From Bacillus sp. USDA818B3_A (GTDB taxonomy: Bacteria; Bacillota; Bacilli; Bacillales; Cytobacillaceae): a stretch of DNA of 64,000 bases. The position numbers and the translations under genes are program-made. Below, one piece after another: positions 47,673 through 57,391 of the stretch; position 1 is the stretch's first letter, and each line of letters starts with the position of its first letter. The stretch is taken from the NCBI RefSeq assembly GCF_009928415.1, contig NZ_JAABNN010000003.1, positions 588,145 to 652,144 of the forward strand. Direction: 5' to 3'. The notes under the pieces were generated by a model, which was given only the letters and a program-made list of their open reading frames with translations, was not told the DNA's origin and did no database searches.

Positions 47673-48941
47673 TTACGCAGATTTTTCTTCAACAACAACC
47701 GTTCCATCTTCTAAGACTAACTTAGGTACACTGCTGCCTAGAACGGTTTCTTTAGTAATAATACACTTTGTGATGTCGTCGCGTGAAGGCAGGTCATACA
47801 TAACATCCAGCATAATGCCTTCAATAATCGAACGTAAACCACGAGCGCCTGTTTTGCGTTCGATTGCCTTTTTCGCGATTTCATTTAGAGCGCCTTCTTC
47901 AAACTCAAGCTCAACATCATCGATTTCAAGCATTTTTTGATATTGCTTCACTAATGCATTTTTTGGTTTTGTCAGGATTTCAATTAAAGCTTCCTCGTCT
48001 AATTGCTCAAGGCTCGCAATAACTGGAAGACGTCCAATAAATTCTGGAATTAATCCAAAACGAAGTAAGTCTTCTGGCAATACCTTTGAAAGTAGTTCTT
48101 TTTGTGCCACTTCTTCCTGCTTCACTTCAGAACCAAAACCGATTACTTTCTGGCCTAAACGGCGTTTAATAATAGGTTCAATTCCGTCAAACGCACCACC
48201 ACAAATAAATAAGATGTTAGTGGTATCGATTTGGATAAATTCTTGATGAGGGTGCTTTCTTCCCCCTTGTGGCGGAACACTTGCAACTGTGCCTTCAAGA
48301 ATTTTTAATAGTGCCTGCTGCACACCTTCACCGGAAACATCTCTAGTAATAGATGGATTTTCAGACTTACGGGCAATTTTATCGATTTCATCGATGTAAA
48401 TGATGCCTTTTTCAGCTTTTTCTACATCATAATCAGCAGCCTGAATTAATTTTAGCAGGATGTTTTCAACATCTTCACCTACATAACCAGCTTCAGTGAG
48501 AGAGGTTGCATCAGCAATGGCAAATGGCACATTCAAGATGCGCGCTAATGTTTGCGCTAATAACGTCTTACCAGAACCAGTCGGCCCAATCATACAGATG
48601 TTACTTTTTGAAAGTTCCACATCATCAATTTTGCTATTTGAATTGATACGCTTGTAGTGGTTATAGACCGCTACGGAAAGAGATTTTTTCGCCTTGTCTT
48701 GGCCAATGACGTAATCTTTAAGAATTTCATAAATTTCTTTTGGTTTTGGTACGTCTTTGAATTCTACTTCCTCTTCTGTTCCAAGTTCTTCCTCTACGAT
48801 CTCCGTGCAAAGCTCGATGCATTCATCACATATATATACACCCGGGCCAGCCACTAATTTACGAACTTGATCCTGTGTTTTTCCACAGAAGGAACACTTT
48901 AACTGTCCTTTTTCATCATTAAATTTAAACAATTCTTTCAC
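47673..48941 (-). CDS. clpX: ClpX, ATP-dependent unfoldase
   Basis: AAA+ unfoldase that feeds substrates to ClpP. The 422-aa product has the N-terminal four-Cys zinc domain ([22 protein letters not shown]), Walker [15 protein letters not shown] near residue 115, Walker [13 protein letters not shown], and the ClpP-binding/sensor region [12 protein letters not shown]. It lies downstream of tig as in B. subtilis, across a 400-bp gap. Confidence 0.97.
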   Translation of the reverse strand: MKELFKFNDEKGQLKCSFCGKTQDQVRKLVAGPGVYICDECIELCTEIVEEELGTEEEVEFKDVPKPKEIYEILKDYVIGQDKAKKSLSVAVYNHYKRINSNSKIDDVELSKSNICMIGPTGSGKTLLAQTLARILNVPFAIADATSLTEAGYVGEDVENILLKLIQAADYDVEKAEKGIIYIDEIDKIARKSENPSITRDVSGEGVQQALLKILEGTVASVPPQGGRKHPHQEFIQIDTTNILFICGGAFDGIEPIIKRRLGQKVIGFGSEVKQEEVAQKELLSKVLPEDLLRFGLIPEFIGRLPVIASLEQLDEEALIEILTKPKNALVKQYQKMLEIDDVELEFEEGALNEIAKKAIERKTGARGLRSIIEGIMLDVMYDLPSRDDITKCIITKETVLGSSVPKLVLEDGTVVVEEKSA

Positions 48942-49290
48942 CCCTTAACACGTGTTAAAAACCTATTGAAGCTCGTGAATTACACAAACAAAGTCCGAGT
49001 TTTTTTCTATCTTTCAAAGGTATGTATTTTGCATTGTAACACATTAGGCTAACAGACTGGAAATAAAACGCTTTAACAAGTATGTCTTCTTTTTCTCAAG
49101 TTTGTTGTGTAATCATGTAAAAATATGTACCCATTAATCTTAACCATAATTCTAAAAAATAAATCTAAAATGGTTATGGAAATATTTATTCGTTGCCTGC
49201 AGCGTTTTTTCCTGCCCAATTTAAAGAAATTGAATCTAGGGAAACATTAAAAGTTTTCCCTGCCCTTATTATAATATGTAATTGATAAAA
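48942..49290. other. Long tig-clpX intergenic region
   Basis: About 350 bp of AT-rich sequence without a supported gene. On the minus strand a TACAAT (49034-49039) could be a clpX -10 box, but no good -35 was found. An AACCAT/ATGGTT pair surrounds an AT-rich loop near 49142-49176. Nothing else is recognised. Confidence 0.35.
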
Positions 49291-49291
49291 A

Positions 49292-49328
49292 GTATAAAAC
49301 AAGGCACGATAAAAATCGCGCCTTGTCC
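49292..49328 (-). terminator. Terminator after tig
   Basis: Stem ACAAGGCGCGAT/ATCGTGCCTTGT with a 4-nt loop and a following T-rich tract on the minus strand. Confidence 0.87.
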
Positions 49329-49340
49329 AAAAGTTCACTA

Positions 49341-50618
49341 TTATTTCTTATTTTCAACTAAGAAGTTAACTGCTTTTTGAAGTTGAAGATCACCTTTGAT
49401 GCCATCAACGCCGCCAAGAGCTTGCTTAATAGCGTCAACAGGCATATTGTACATGCCAGCCATTCTTTCAAGTTCAGCGTTCACATCTTCTTCTGATACT
49501 TCGATGTTTTCTTGCTTAGCAATCGCTTCAAGTGTAAGGTTGATTTTCACACGCTTCTGTGCATCTTCCTTCATTTGTTCACGAAGAGCATTTTCATCTT
49601 GACCAGAGAATTGGAAGTAAAGCTCAAGGTTCATGCCTTGCATTTGCAGGCGTTGTTCGAATTCTTGAAGCATACGGTTTACTTCAGTAGTCACCATTAC
49701 TTCAGGAACTTCTACTTCTGAATTTTCAGCAGCTTTTTCAACTAAAGTATCACGAAGGTTGTGTTCTGCTTCATGCTTTTTGCTGTCTTCTAAACGAGTT
49801 TTGATTTTTTCTTTTAATGCATCTAAAGTTTCCACTTCATCGTCTACATCTTTAGCAAACTCGTCATCTAACTCAGGAAGTTCTTTTCCTTTGATTTCAT
49901 GTACAGTTACTTTGAAAACAGCTGGTTTACCAGCAAGCTCTGCAGCATGGTATTCTTCTGGGAATGTAACTTCCACATCTTTAGATTCGCCAGCTTTTAC
50001 GCCAACTAATTGCTCTTCAAAACCTGGGATGAATGAGCCAGAACCAAGTTCTAATGAATGATTTTCAGCTTTTCCGCCTTCAAATGCTTCGCCATCAACG
50101 AAACCTTCGAAGTCAAGAACAACTGTGTCACCATTTTCAGCAGCAGTATCTTCTTTAACAACAAGCTCAGCTTGACGTTCTTGCATTGTTTTTAATTCGT
50201 TTGCAACATCTTCATCAGTTACAGCAGTATCGATTTCTTCTACTTCTAAGCCTGTGTACTCGCCTAATTTCACTTCAGGCTTCACTTGTACTGTTGCTTT
50301 GAAGATAAGGTCTTTACCTTTTTCCATTTGCTCGATGTCGATATCAGGACGGTCGATTGGCTCAATGCCAGTTTCGTCAATTGCATTTCCGTAAGCTTCT
50401 GGAAGAAGAATATCTAATGCATCTTGGTAAAGAGCTTCTACACCGAAACGCTTTTCGAACATTCCACGAGGCATTTTACCTTTACGGAATCCTGGAACGT
50501 TTACTTGCTTAACCACTTTTTGGAATGCCGCGTCTAGGCCTTTGTTTACCTCTTCAGCACTTACTTCAATAGTAAGGACGCCTTGGTTTCCTTCTAATTT
50601 TTCCCATTTTGCTGTCAT
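49341..50618 (-). CDS. tig: Trigger factor
   Basis: Ribosome-bound chaperone with prolyl isomerase activity. The 425-aa product has the ribosome-binding tail motif [19 protein letters not shown] near residue 40-60, the PPIase domain ([20 protein letters not shown]) and the C-terminal arm domain. The open frame extends 42 codons upstream, but the ATG at 50618 follows GGAGGG and gives the standard [10 protein letters not shown] start and length. Confidence 0.97.
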   Translation of the reverse strand: MTAKWEKLEGNQGVLTIEVSAEEVNKGLDAAFQKVVKQVNVPGFRKGKMPRGMFEKRFGVEALYQDALDILLPEAYGNAIDETGIEPIDRPDIDIEQMEKGKDLIFKATVQVKPEVKLGEYTGLEVEEIDTAVTDEDVANELKTMQERQAELVVKEDTAAENGDTVVLDFEGFVDGEAFEGGKAENHSLELGSGSFIPGFEEQLVGVKAGESKDVEVTFPEEYHAAELAGKPAVFKVTVHEIKGKELPELDDEFAKDVDDEVETLDALKEKIKTRLEDSKKHEAEHNLRDTLVEKAAENSEVEVPEVMVTTEVNRMLQEFEQRLQMQGMNLELYFQFSGQDENALREQMKEDAQKRVKINLTLEAIAKQENIEVSEEDVNAELERMAGMYNMPVDAIKQALGGVDGIKGDLQLQKAVNFLVENKK

Positions 50619-50788
50619 ACCTTTTTTTCCCTCCAACAAATCTATTCTCATTTCATTCGATAACGAATTAGAGTCGAAAAATGTCTTGTCTATCAAGTCA
50701 TTTTCCTTTTTTAAATGTAAAATATAGTTTTTTACACAATGCAACCCCTACATTATAACATAGACTCGACTTCTTTCAACACCGAGTC

Positions 50789-51808
50789 CTAAATATTAGG
50801 GTAGGAAATTTTCTCAATTGTCTCTATTTGCTCTCTAGCTTTCTCTAGATCAGGGATTTCAGCTCCGTATTTTCTTGCTATTTTGCTAATTTCCGGGGCC
50901 ATTCCCAAGTATTCTTGCGCCAGGAGTTCAAAAGCGGCGGCCCATGCCTCTCTCGATTCAGGCTCAAGATCGAAAGGGAAACTAATAAAAAAGGTTCTCT
51001 CTACGATATTGACCGAGTGTTCATAAAGACCAGGATTTTTACTTTCTAATTGCTCTTCAAGTATGGCCTTTATCTCTGCCATTTTAGGCTGCTCTCTTAC
51101 ATCAGGAAGCTGCAGGGGTATGAAGTCTTCTATAGAAGCGAATTTTTCAACAGTCAGTTCTTTTTCTATTTCTTGTTCTTTTAATAGATTTAGTAACATC
51201 GTTTTTAAAAATGGATGGCCAGCTTTTGCCTTTAAGTAATCCGTGATATCCTCTAAATAGGGCCGGATGTTCTTGTCCGCTAAATTAGCTGCTACTCGCA
51301 TTTGCTCATTAATGTCCTCAATCGCAAATAAGTTCAGACCTGCAGCTTCCTCTTCTATTTCATTCATTTCTTGGGCCTCGCGGCTGTCTGCCATCCGGCT
51401 GCTAAATTGTAAGATCGTCAGAAAATGATCATATTTCTCTGGAGGAATTTCTCTTTCGTCTAAGAGTGCTTCAATGGTGGTAACAATTTCCCGGTATTCA
51501 TGTAGTTGGATAAGGACGGTCAGATACAGATCGACCATCTGAAAATAATCACCAATCCCTTTTAACAGCATCTCATTTGCAAGAGATTTAGCTTTTTTAA
51601 AGGCCCCTGCCTCAAAATAGGCCACCACCAGTCCAATTAATATGTTTTCATTATCTGGGTCGAGCTCGCATGCTTCTTCTAAAAGGGGAATCGCTTCATG
51701 GAATTTTTTGTTTTCGAGGCTCTCCAACCCTTTGTCCGTTAATCTTTTGTCGAGTCCGGGAAAGAAGATGACGTTATCTTTTCGTTTTACTTGTCCCCGT
51801 TTTTTCAT
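50789..51808 (-). CDS. ysoA: TPR-repeat protein YsoA
   Basis: Soluble protein of unknown precise role. The 339-aa product has TPR-type helical repeats in the first 150 residues (FHEAIPLLEEACELDPDNENI, GAFKKAKSLANEMLL) and a helical C-terminus. Its position directly upstream of tig, and its length, match B. subtilis ysoA. Function beyond protein-protein contact is not known. Confidence 0.85.
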   Translation of the reverse strand: MKKRGQVKRKDNVIFFPGLDKRLTDKGLESLENKKFHEAIPLLEEACELDPDNENILIGLVVAYFEAGAFKKAKSLANEMLLKGIGDYFQMVDLYLTVLIQLHEYREIVTTIEALLDEREIPPEKYDHFLTILQFSSRMADSREAQEMNEIEEEAAGLNLFAIEDINEQMRVAANLADKNIRPYLEDITDYLKAKAGHPFLKTMLLNLLKEQEIEKELTVEKFASIEDFIPLQLPDVREQPKMAEIKAILEEQLESKNPGLYEHSVNIVERTFFISFPFDLEPESREAWAAAFELLAQEYLGMAPEISKIARKYGAEIPDLEKAREQIETIEKISYPNI

Positions 51809-51860
51809 AGAATCCGTCCTTCTATTTGTATTAAAAGAAAGTGTAGCATAATTTGGAAGT

Positions 51861-51891
51861 AAAAAAAACTCACCGCCCTCGGTAAGTTTTG
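51861..51891 (-). terminator. Terminator after the NlpC/P60 gene
   Basis: Stem AAAACTTACCG/CGGTGAGTTTT with a T run on the minus strand, between the NlpC/P60 gene and ysoA. Confidence 0.85.
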
Positions 51892-51895
51892 ATAG

Positions 51896-52345
51896 TTAGA
51901 TGCGTTTTGCGCCAATAAATCTTGGCTTCCAGTAAACGTTGTTCGTATAAGCAATGGAAACTCCTTTTGATGAAGCCGCTTGAATCATTTGTCCGTTTCC
52001 GATGTAGATGGCTACATGGTTAGGTTTACTTGCCTTGTTTGGTGCAAAGAACATTAAATCTCCTACCTGCAACGTGCTGACACGCGTCCCTTTAGTATAC
52101 ATTTCAGCTGACGTACGAGGCAGAACTTTTCCTGCCTTGCCGTAAGAATATTTAACAAGTCCTGAACAATCGAAACCACTTGGTGTAATGCCACCCCATT
52201 TATATGGTACTCCCAGATTTGCCTTTGCTACAGAAATTGCTTTTGTATGATATGTAGCCGCTTCCACTTTATCGTTCAAAGAAGCGAAGAAAGTTGTCGT
52301 AAGTAAAAGGATAAAAGTCAGAGATAAGGATATTTTTTTCAGCAT
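51896..52345 (-). CDS. Secreted NlpC/P60 peptidoglycan endopeptidase
   Basis: Cell-wall hydrolase cleaving D-Glu to meso-DAP type bonds by family knowledge. The 149-aa product has a Sec signal peptide ending KVEAA, then only an NlpC/P60 domain: the catalytic Cys in FDCSGLVKYSYG, His in NHVAIYIGNG, and the third polar residue further on. No LysM or SH3 binding module is present, unlike many Bacillus DL-endopeptidases. The internal ATG after AGGGAG is used, 15 codons inside the open frame. Confidence 0.88.
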   Translation of the reverse strand: MLKKISLSLTFILLLTTTFFASLNDKVEAATYHTKAISVAKANLGVPYKWGGITPSGFDCSGLVKYSYGKAGKVLPRTSAEMYTKGTRVSTLQVGDLMFFAPNKASKPNHVAIYIGNGQMIQAASSKGVSIAYTNNVYWKPRFIGAKRI

Positions 52346-52623
52346 ATTATTTAATCTCCCTGCTGCGTTTATGTTATCTCTACTATACAAAAGGAGAGTA
52401 ACACCGATGTAACAGGTAAATTACAATTATATTACAAATTTCAACTTTTTATGCAAAAATATTCGACAAAATTAAAATGAATTACCCTGACTAAACTCGA
52501 TTCCTTCGATTGTCACGTTTTTTCATTGAATACTCCATGGGATTTTCGGACTGTATATGTCTAATGACTCACGGTGGGTATCCTGGGCATAATACAATTT
52601 AAATACATTAGAGGTGGGATATT

Positions 52624-52809
52624 ATGCGGCTAAGAAATGGAGATTTTTATTCTAATGTTTTTACCAATAAGTTATATAGGTTAAATGAAGATGGTGACAG
52701 CAACTGGTACTTGAGTTTGCGTGATGAAGAAGGTTATCATGAAACTGAAAAGACTTCAGGTCGTGATATGATTAGATTGATAGAAGGTGGGTATAAAAAA
52801 AGCAAATAA
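52624..52809 (+). CDS. Small hypothetical protein
   Basis: Not recognised. A 61-aa charged soluble protein (MRLRNGDFYSNVFTNKLYRL ... MIRLIEGGYKKSK) behind AGAGGTGGG, spaced 6-7 bases from the ATG. On the plus strand, alone between the NlpC gene and another small ORF. No terminator or motif is diagnostic. Confidence 0.55.
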   Translation: MRLRNGDFYSNVFTNKLYRLNEDGDSNWYLSLRDEEGYHETEKTSGRDMIRLIEGGYKKSK

Positions 52810-52947
52810 AAAAAGCTGCCCATTACTGTCAGGGTACCTGTAATCAGATGCTTTTAGTGGAAATTTGGTAAAACTTGAAACAATACAACATATTCCAAGG
52901 AAAAAGTCCACTTTATGTCGAATATAACAGCTAAAGGGGATGATCCA

Positions 52948-53157
52948 ATGAATAAAGTTGAGTTATTAAAAAGATTATTAAATGGCAGTCGAGGTAATAT
53001 GTTTTCATTAGAGATTCCTACTACCAAAGAAAATGAGAAAAAGATTCAAGAATTGGTTAGAGTTTTAGAAACAGAACAAAAAATTAAATTAAGAGAATAT
53101 GTACAAAGAGAATACTCAGTTTATTTACATGGAATAATTAAGTATGCATCCGAATAA
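52948..53157 (+). CDS. Small hypothetical protein
   Basis: Not recognised. A 69-aa helical protein (MNKVELLKRLLNGSRGNMFS ... YLHGIIKYASE) behind AAAGGGG; an upstream in-frame ATG lacks a ribosome site. Same strand as the preceding 61-aa gene, 138 bp apart. Ends within a terminator hairpin (53146-53172). Confidence 0.5.
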   Translation: MNKVELLKRLLNGSRGNMFSLEIPTTKENEKKIQELVRVLETEQKIKLREYVQREYSVYLHGIIKYASE

Positions 53158-53172
53158 TCGGATGCTTATTTT
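53146..53172 (+). terminator. Terminator overlapping the small ORF stop
   Basis: Perfect 8-bp stem GCATCCGA/TCGGATGC with a 4-nt loop containing the stop codon, then TTATTTT on the plus strand. Confidence 0.8.
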
Positions 53173-53288
53173 AGTTTGCAAACGAACCTCTATAAAAGCA
53201 CATTAAAAATTTTTATTCAAAGATGATTAGGATAATTTTTGATTATGTGATACACTTTGTTTACCATTTGATTTACTTGTTTACATGT

Positions 53289-53322
53289 GCCCCACTCATT
53301 CGTGAGTGGGGCTCCTTGTTTT
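53289..53322 (+). terminator. GC-rich terminator-like hairpin
   Basis: Perfect 10-bp stem GCCCCACTCA... /TGAGTGGGGC with a 4-nt loop and TCCTTGTTTT tail on the plus strand. No gene ends immediately before it; it may end a short RNA from the preceding AT-rich region (53173-53288). Confidence 0.6.
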
Positions 53323-53329
53323 AGAAGAA

Positions 53330-53362
53330 AAAATAAAAAAAACAGACTCTATGAAGAGCCTG
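53330..53362 (-). terminator. Terminator after the cold-shock gene
   Basis: Stem CAGGCTCT/AGAGTCTG with a 4-nt loop followed by eight T residues on the minus strand. Confidence 0.88.
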
Positions 53363-53380
53363 CTTTATTTGTTCTTATTA

Positions 53381-53581
53381 TTAAGCTTTACGCACGTTAG
53401 CTGCTTGAGCTCCACGTTGACCTTGCTCAACGTCAAAAGTAACTGTTTGACCTTCGTCTAAAGATTTGAAACCTTCGCCTTGGATCGCTGAGAAATGAAC
53501 GAATACGTCTTCTCCGCCTTCACGCTCGATGAATCCGAAACCTTTTTCTGCGTTAAACCATTTTACTTTACCTTGTTCCAT
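53381..53581 (-). CDS. cspD: Cold-shock protein (CspB/CspD type)
   Basis: RNA-binding single-domain protein, 66 aa, with RNP1 KGFGFIER and RNP2 VFVHFSAI. Starts [16 protein letters not shown]; the internal ATG follows AGGAGGAAAC and is preferred over the longer open frame. The 300-bp region upstream (53582-53883) is AT-rich and probably a long 5' leader, common for csp mRNAs; I see no gene in it. The symbol among csp paralogues is uncertain. Confidence 0.93.
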   Translation of the reverse strand: MEQGKVKWFNAEKGFGFIEREGGEDVFVHFSAIQGEGFKSLDEGQTVTFDVEQGQRGAQAANVRKA

Positions 53582-53883
53582 TTTGTTTCCTCCTGCTGTG
53601 TGCTTTGCACACAATGTATTACTATCCTTGCACTCAGTGATCATCAAGACGAAAAGTTAATCTTATACTATCCTTTACACCGAACAAAAATAATTCTTCT
53701 AAAGCATAACATCTTTTTAAAGTATTTGCAAGAAGAACTAAAGAATAATTCATTTAGATCCTCAGTAATTGTAAGGATTGCTTCTTTTTTGTCATATAGA
53801 AAAACCTCCCATGAGTTAAAATGTTCGAGTCATTTAACGTCACAAGAGGTTAATTTTGCAGGGCTTTATAGCCGCTTTTTTAG

Positions 53884-53957
53884 CGTCCCAGGAGAGATTC
53901 GAACTCCCGACCGTACGCTTAGAAGGCGTATGCTCTATCCGGCTGAGCTACTGGGAC
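53884..53957 (-). tRNA. tRNA-Arg (anticodon TCT)
   Basis: Reads GTCCCAG at the 5' acceptor strand and CTGGGAC plus a discriminator G at the 3' side, with D arm AGCTCAGCCGGATAGAGCA, anticodon stem-loop TACGC-CTTCTAA-GCGTA and T arm with GTTCGAATC. CCA is not encoded. Anticodon TCT reads AGA/AGG codons. Small spurious reading frames cover it on the plus strand. Confidence 0.95.
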
Positions 53958-54032
53958 ATATCAATTATCAAAGACAAGATTTATTATATTATCCCAATAT
54001 CTTATTGTCAACAGCTTTTTAGATATTTCATA

Positions 54033-54055
54033 AAAGGGGGAAGCAGCCCCCCTTT
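54033..54055 (-). terminator. Terminator after ysnB
   Basis: Stem AAAGGGGG/CCCCCTTT with a 7-nt loop directly at the ysnB stop codon, followed by TATG on the minus strand. It insulates the tRNA-Arg gene downstream. Confidence 0.65.
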
Positions 54056-54566
54056 ATAGTGCAAATTCCCTTGCTAGTTCTTTGATCTCATGACCTGATA
54101 GATCAAACACAGCTAAGTGGATCTTATCATCTTGCAGATCAAGAATCACATATGTTTTTTCAAAGCGCTCACGCGGGAGACGGATGCTTCCTGGATTAAG
54201 GAAAAGCTTACCATCAACTACTTCTGCTCCTAGGATATGGGAGTGCCCAAAACAGATAATATTGGCGTTAACTTCGTCTGCTTTATATTTTAAATTCATT
54301 AATGTGGATTTTACCGAATAACGGTGGCCATGTGTAATAAAAAATTTACGCTCCGCTACTTCTGCTGTTGTTTCCAATGGATACTCAGCCCCAAAATCAC
54401 AGTTACCCATAACCGTTAAGTAGCCCTTCATATATTTATCGGTTGGCATCAGTTGTGAATCACCGCAGTGAATCATTAAATCTACTTCCTCTAAGTGCCG
54501 TTCCCTGATGATTTCAAGTTCGTCTGTTAACCCGTGGCTGTCACTAACAATCAACACTTTGCTCAT
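54054..54566 (-). CDS. ysnB: YsnB, YfcE/MJ0936-type metallophosphoesterase
   Basis: Calcineurin-like phosphodiesterase, substrate unknown. The 170-aa product has [13 protein letters not shown] (first metal site), [12 protein letters not shown], and [11 protein letters not shown] and GHSHILGAE near the C-terminus. The start overlaps the rdgB stop by ATGA, as in the B. subtilis rph-ysnA-ysnB group. Confidence 0.92.
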   Translation of the reverse strand: MSKVLIVSDSHGLTDELEIIRERHLEEVDLMIHCGDSQLMPTDKYMKGYLTVMGNCDFGAEYPLETTAEVAERKFFITHGHRYSVKSTLMNLKYKADEVNANIICFGHSHILGAEVVDGKLFLNPGSIRLPRERFEKTYVILDLQDDKIHLAVFDLSGHEIKELAREFAL

Positions 54567-55174
54567 GACTTTTCAACTCTTTCTAAAATAGAATCTAACA
54601 TCACATCAAGTTTTTTCAGGGCATTGGCACGGTGGCTGATTTTATTTTTTTCATCGGAGGATAGTTCGGCCATTGACCGGCCCTGTTCTGGCACATAAAA
54701 TACTGGGTCGTATCCGAATCCGTTTGTTCCTTTAGGCTCTTTTAAAATCAGTCCTTCACAGGTGCCTGACACTGTTTTTGTCTCTTGTCCTGGTATTGCG
54801 ATTGCCAGCGCACAGTAGAATCGTGCGGTTCTTTTTTCTTCAGGAACTTCTTGTAGTTCTGACAACACTTTGTTTGTGTTGTTCTGATCATTTTTGGACT
54901 CACCGGCATAGCGGGCAGAGTAAATCCCTGGTCTGCCGTCTAGTGCATCGACCATGAGTCCTGAGTCATCGCTAATGACCATTTTTTGAAGGGCACGGGA
55001 GACGGCCTCCGCTTTAAGGATGGCATTTTCCTCAAAAGTTGTGCCTGTTTCCTCTACCTCAGGAATTTCAGGAAAATCTAGCAATGTACGGACCTTTATC
55101 CCCCTTGAAGCAAAGATATGTTGAAATTCTTTTGCTTTGCCGGGGTTTTTAGTCGCAATAATGACTTCTTTCAT
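54563..55174 (-). CDS. rdgB: Non-canonical purine NTP pyrophosphatase RdgB
   Basis: Removes dITP/XTP to keep nucleotide pools clean. The 203-aa product has [14 protein letters not shown], the substrate loop [11 protein letters not shown], catalytic [21 protein letters not shown] and GFGYDPVF. Follows rph across the 170-bp gap that contains the second 21-bp repeat array. Confidence 0.96.
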   Translation of the reverse strand: MKEVIIATKNPGKAKEFQHIFASRGIKVRTLLDFPEIPEVEETGTTFEENAILKAEAVSRALQKMVISDDSGLMVDALDGRPGIYSARYAGESKNDQNNTNKVLSELQEVPEEKRTARFYCALAIAIPGQETKTVSGTCEGLILKEPKGTNGFGYDPVFYVPEQGRSMAELSSDEKNKISHRANALKKLDVMLDSILERVEKS

Positions 55175-55208
55175 CTCTATCTCCTCTTTTAAATGACAGT
55201 AATTTTGG

Positions 55209-55334
55209 CTTATCCGCCAGTTAATTCATGTTATCCGCTAGTAAACTTGGTTTATCCGCAAGTAATCCAGATTTATCCGACAGTAAACTCGGACTATCCG
55301 CCAGTAATCCCGATTTATCCGACAGTAAACTCAG
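55209..55334. repeat. Six tandem 21-bp repeats between rph and rdgB
   Basis: Six units of exactly 21 bp start at 55209, 55230, 55251, 55272, 55293 and 55314, consensus TTATCCGMCAGTAA plus a variable tail, in an A/B alternation that looks like 42-bp higher-order duplication. On the minus strand they read as heptapeptides (LLSDKSG, LLADSPS, LLSDKSG, LLADKPS). All frames are largely open because 21 is a multiple of three. Shares period and GCSGATAA core with the 42400 array. Confidence 0.9.
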
Positions 55335-55344
55335 ACCGGCCAAC

Positions 55345-56100
55345 TTATTTCTTCCGTCTATTCTCAATCTTTTTAATAATATCCTCACCCAGTGCAGCTT
55401 TCTGCTTCTCAAATAATTCCATCAATCCTTCTTGAGCTGCAGACAGCAAGCCTTGGAGTTGATCATAAGAGAAGGTAGACTCTTCGCCCGTCCCTTGCAG
55501 CTCAACAAACTCCCCATTGCCTGTCATCACCACATTCATATCCACTTCAGCCTTCGAATCCTCGGCATAATTTAAATCAAGCACAACCTGTCCACCTTTT
55601 AGAATCCCAACACTGGTAGCAGCTAAGTAATCGATGATTGGATATCTTGAAAAAGACTTTTTTTCGGATAACTTATTTAAGGCAAGCGTAAGCGCAACAA
55701 ACGCACCAGTAATCGATGCAGTCCGCGTGCCGCCATCTGCTTGAATGACGTCACAGTCAATCCAGACCGTTCTCTCGCCAAGTGCACTTAAATCAACAAT
55801 AGCCCGAAGCGCCCGGCCAATCAGACGCTGAATCTCCATTGTCCGGCCGGAAACTTTTCCTTTTGAAGATTCGCGAATATTTCTTGTTTCTGTTGCCCGA
55901 GGAAGCATGGAATATTCCGCTGTAATCCACCCTTTTCCTTCCCCCCTCATAAAGTGAGGAACCCTGTCCTCGATGCTGGCGGTACATATTACCTTTGTAT
56001 TCCCTACCGAGATAAGGACAGAACCTTCCGGATGCATTAAATAATTGGTTTCAATATGTATAGGTCTTAAGCTTAACGGGCTTCTTCCATCAACGCGCAC
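55345..56100 (-). CDS. rph: Ribonuclease PH
   Basis: Phosphorolytic exoribonuclease trimming tRNA 3' ends. The 251-aa product has the RNase PH fold with [21 protein letters not shown] and the C-terminal domain [17 protein letters not shown] and [18 protein letters not shown]. Complete, ATG behind AGGAGG. Confidence 0.97.
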   Translation of the reverse strand: MRVDGRSPLSLRPIHIETNYLMHPEGSVLISVGNTKVICTASIEDRVPHFMRGEGKGWITAEYSMLPRATETRNIRESSKGKVSGRTMEIQRLIGRALRAIVDLSALGERTVWIDCDVIQADGGTRTASITGAFVALTLALNKLSEKKSFSRYPIIDYLAATSVGILKGGQVVLDLNYAEDSKAEVDMNVVMTGNGEFVELQGTGEESTFSYDQLQGLLSAAQEGLMELFEKQKAALGEDIIKKIENRRKK

Positions 56101-56130
56101 AACTTTTCCTCCTTATCAAAACGCTAATTC

Positions 56131-56167
56131 AAATAAAGAAGAGGCGGCTATAATGAGCCAACCTCTT
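56131..56167 (-). terminator. Terminator after gerM
   Basis: Stem AAGAGGttGGC/GCCgCCTCTT with CTTTATTT tail on the minus strand, in the gerM-rph gap. Confidence 0.75.
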
Positions 56168-56202
56168 ACATGGTCAATATATAGTATAACAAAAATGCTT
56201 TT

Positions 56203-57279
56203 TTAATAACTACCTGTATTGACTTTTTCTGGACGAGTTACCGGTTCTGAAACACTCTTACCTTGATCATTCTTTATGCCGGCCTTACCGTTAACCTCTA
56301 CAGCCACTTTTTCTACCCCCTGTTGTTCTGTCAGAGAAAGAACTAGCGCATCTAGTAAAGATTGCGAGATTTCTTTTTTATCAAAGCTATCATAAATATT
56401 CTTGTTAAAGTTTAATGTAACAGTTCCGTCTTCATACTTTGGTGCTTCAAGCAGCTTTACATCTGACATAAATTCTGAAACAAGAGTAGACTTCGCACTT
56501 GGTCCCTTAATTAATTGGTCAATAACCGCTGCATAATTATCTTTCTCCGAATTGCTAATCCGGCGGGTGACTGGAACATAATAATAAGAGCCCTCTTCAC
56601 CGCCCATGTAATAAATGGTGACTGGTTTTGTATTCGCAATATCGACCACACCACTGTTATCAATATTAATTCCAGTGGCTCTTGATAGATTCTCGCTGAT
56701 TGGGGTGCCATTGACAGGCATTTCAGTTAAATCATGTCCATTCATTTGTAGCTTGACCGACTTTACGTTATCAAATTGCGTTAACGTCCAAGTGACAGAT
56801 TGGAGAATTTTTTGTTCATCCTCTGGCTGATAATTTTTGAATTCCTTTGAAAAATTAACGATTGCTAACCCATTATCCTTAATGTTTACCGAGATGTCTG
56901 TATCCTCTGGAAGTACCGCCCTAAAATCATTTGGCAGCATGTCGGTGACAGGGCCATTTGCGACTAAATACTGAAGGGCCTGTTTGGCAACTGAAGTCGT
57001 TTTTGGAAGAGCTAATGTTTGAGGAACAACATAGCCATCCTTGTCAATCAAGTACAGTTCCATCTTTACTGTGTCTTTTGCAGCAGCCTTTTCTTTCACA
57101 GTAGTCTCTTTACTTACATCTTTACTTACATCTTTACTTACATTCTCTTCCTTCACCGTAACCGTTTTTGGCGGATCGATTTGCTTTTGCGTCTCTTTGT
57201 TTAATAACCCGCAGCCCGAAAGTAGAATAGTCGAAGTTAATACAGTGGCACCAATGATTTTTGCTTTATTTTTGGACAC
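56203..57279 (-). CDS. gerM: Spore germination lipoprotein GerM
   Basis: Lipoprotein needed for sporulation septum and germination. The 358-aa product has a lipoprotein signal (TVLTSTILLSG followed by the lipobox Cys) and two GerMN beta domains (VKMELYLIDKDGYVVPQTLALP; TIYYMGGEEGSYYYVPVTRR). A short direct repeat VSKDVSKDVSKE lies after the lipobox. Located between racE and rph as in B. subtilis. Confidence 0.95.
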   Translation of the reverse strand: MSKNKAKIIGATVLTSTILLSGCGLLNKETQKQIDPPKTVTVKEENVSKDVSKDVSKETTVKEKAAAKDTVKMELYLIDKDGYVVPQTLALPKTTSVAKQALQYLVANGPVTDMLPNDFRAVLPEDTDISVNIKDNGLAIVNFSKEFKNYQPEDEQKILQSVTWTLTQFDNVKSVKLQMNGHDLTEMPVNGTPISENLSRATGINIDNSGVVDIANTKPVTIYYMGGEEGSYYYVPVTRRISNSEKDNYAAVIDQLIKGPSAKSTLVSEFMSDVKLLEAPKYEDGTVTLNFNKNIYDSFDKKEISQSLLDALVLSLTEQQGVEKVAVEVNGKAGIKNDQGKSVSEPVTRPEKVNTGSY

Positions 57280-57349
57280 ATGAATTCCCCCCTAAGACAG
57301 TTTGTACTAACATATATACGAGCCTTATGAAAAAATAGACCGCCTTAGC

Positions 57350-57391
57350 AAAGAAAAAATAAAAGAAGCTCCCCTCGGCGGAAGCTCCTTC
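57350..57391 (-). terminator. Terminator after racE
   Basis: Imperfect stem AGAAGgAGCTtCC/GGgGAGCTTCT followed by TTTATTTTTT on the minus strand; overlaps the racE stop. Confidence 0.75.

Noticed and set aside
49142..49176. AACCAT/ATGGTT pair in the tig-clpX gap
   Set aside because: Short arms around an AT-rich loop, too weak to claim as an operator or terminator.
53856..54059. Plus-strand open frames (MQGFIAAFLASQERFELP...)
   Set aside because: They run antisense across tRNA-Arg; the FELP-type peptide is a well-known artefact of tRNA T-arm sequences.
55221..55412. 63-codon minus-strand frame over the rph 3' end and 21-bp repeats
   Set aside because: Out of frame with rph, whose own sequence is canonical there; the frame is open only because of the repeat.
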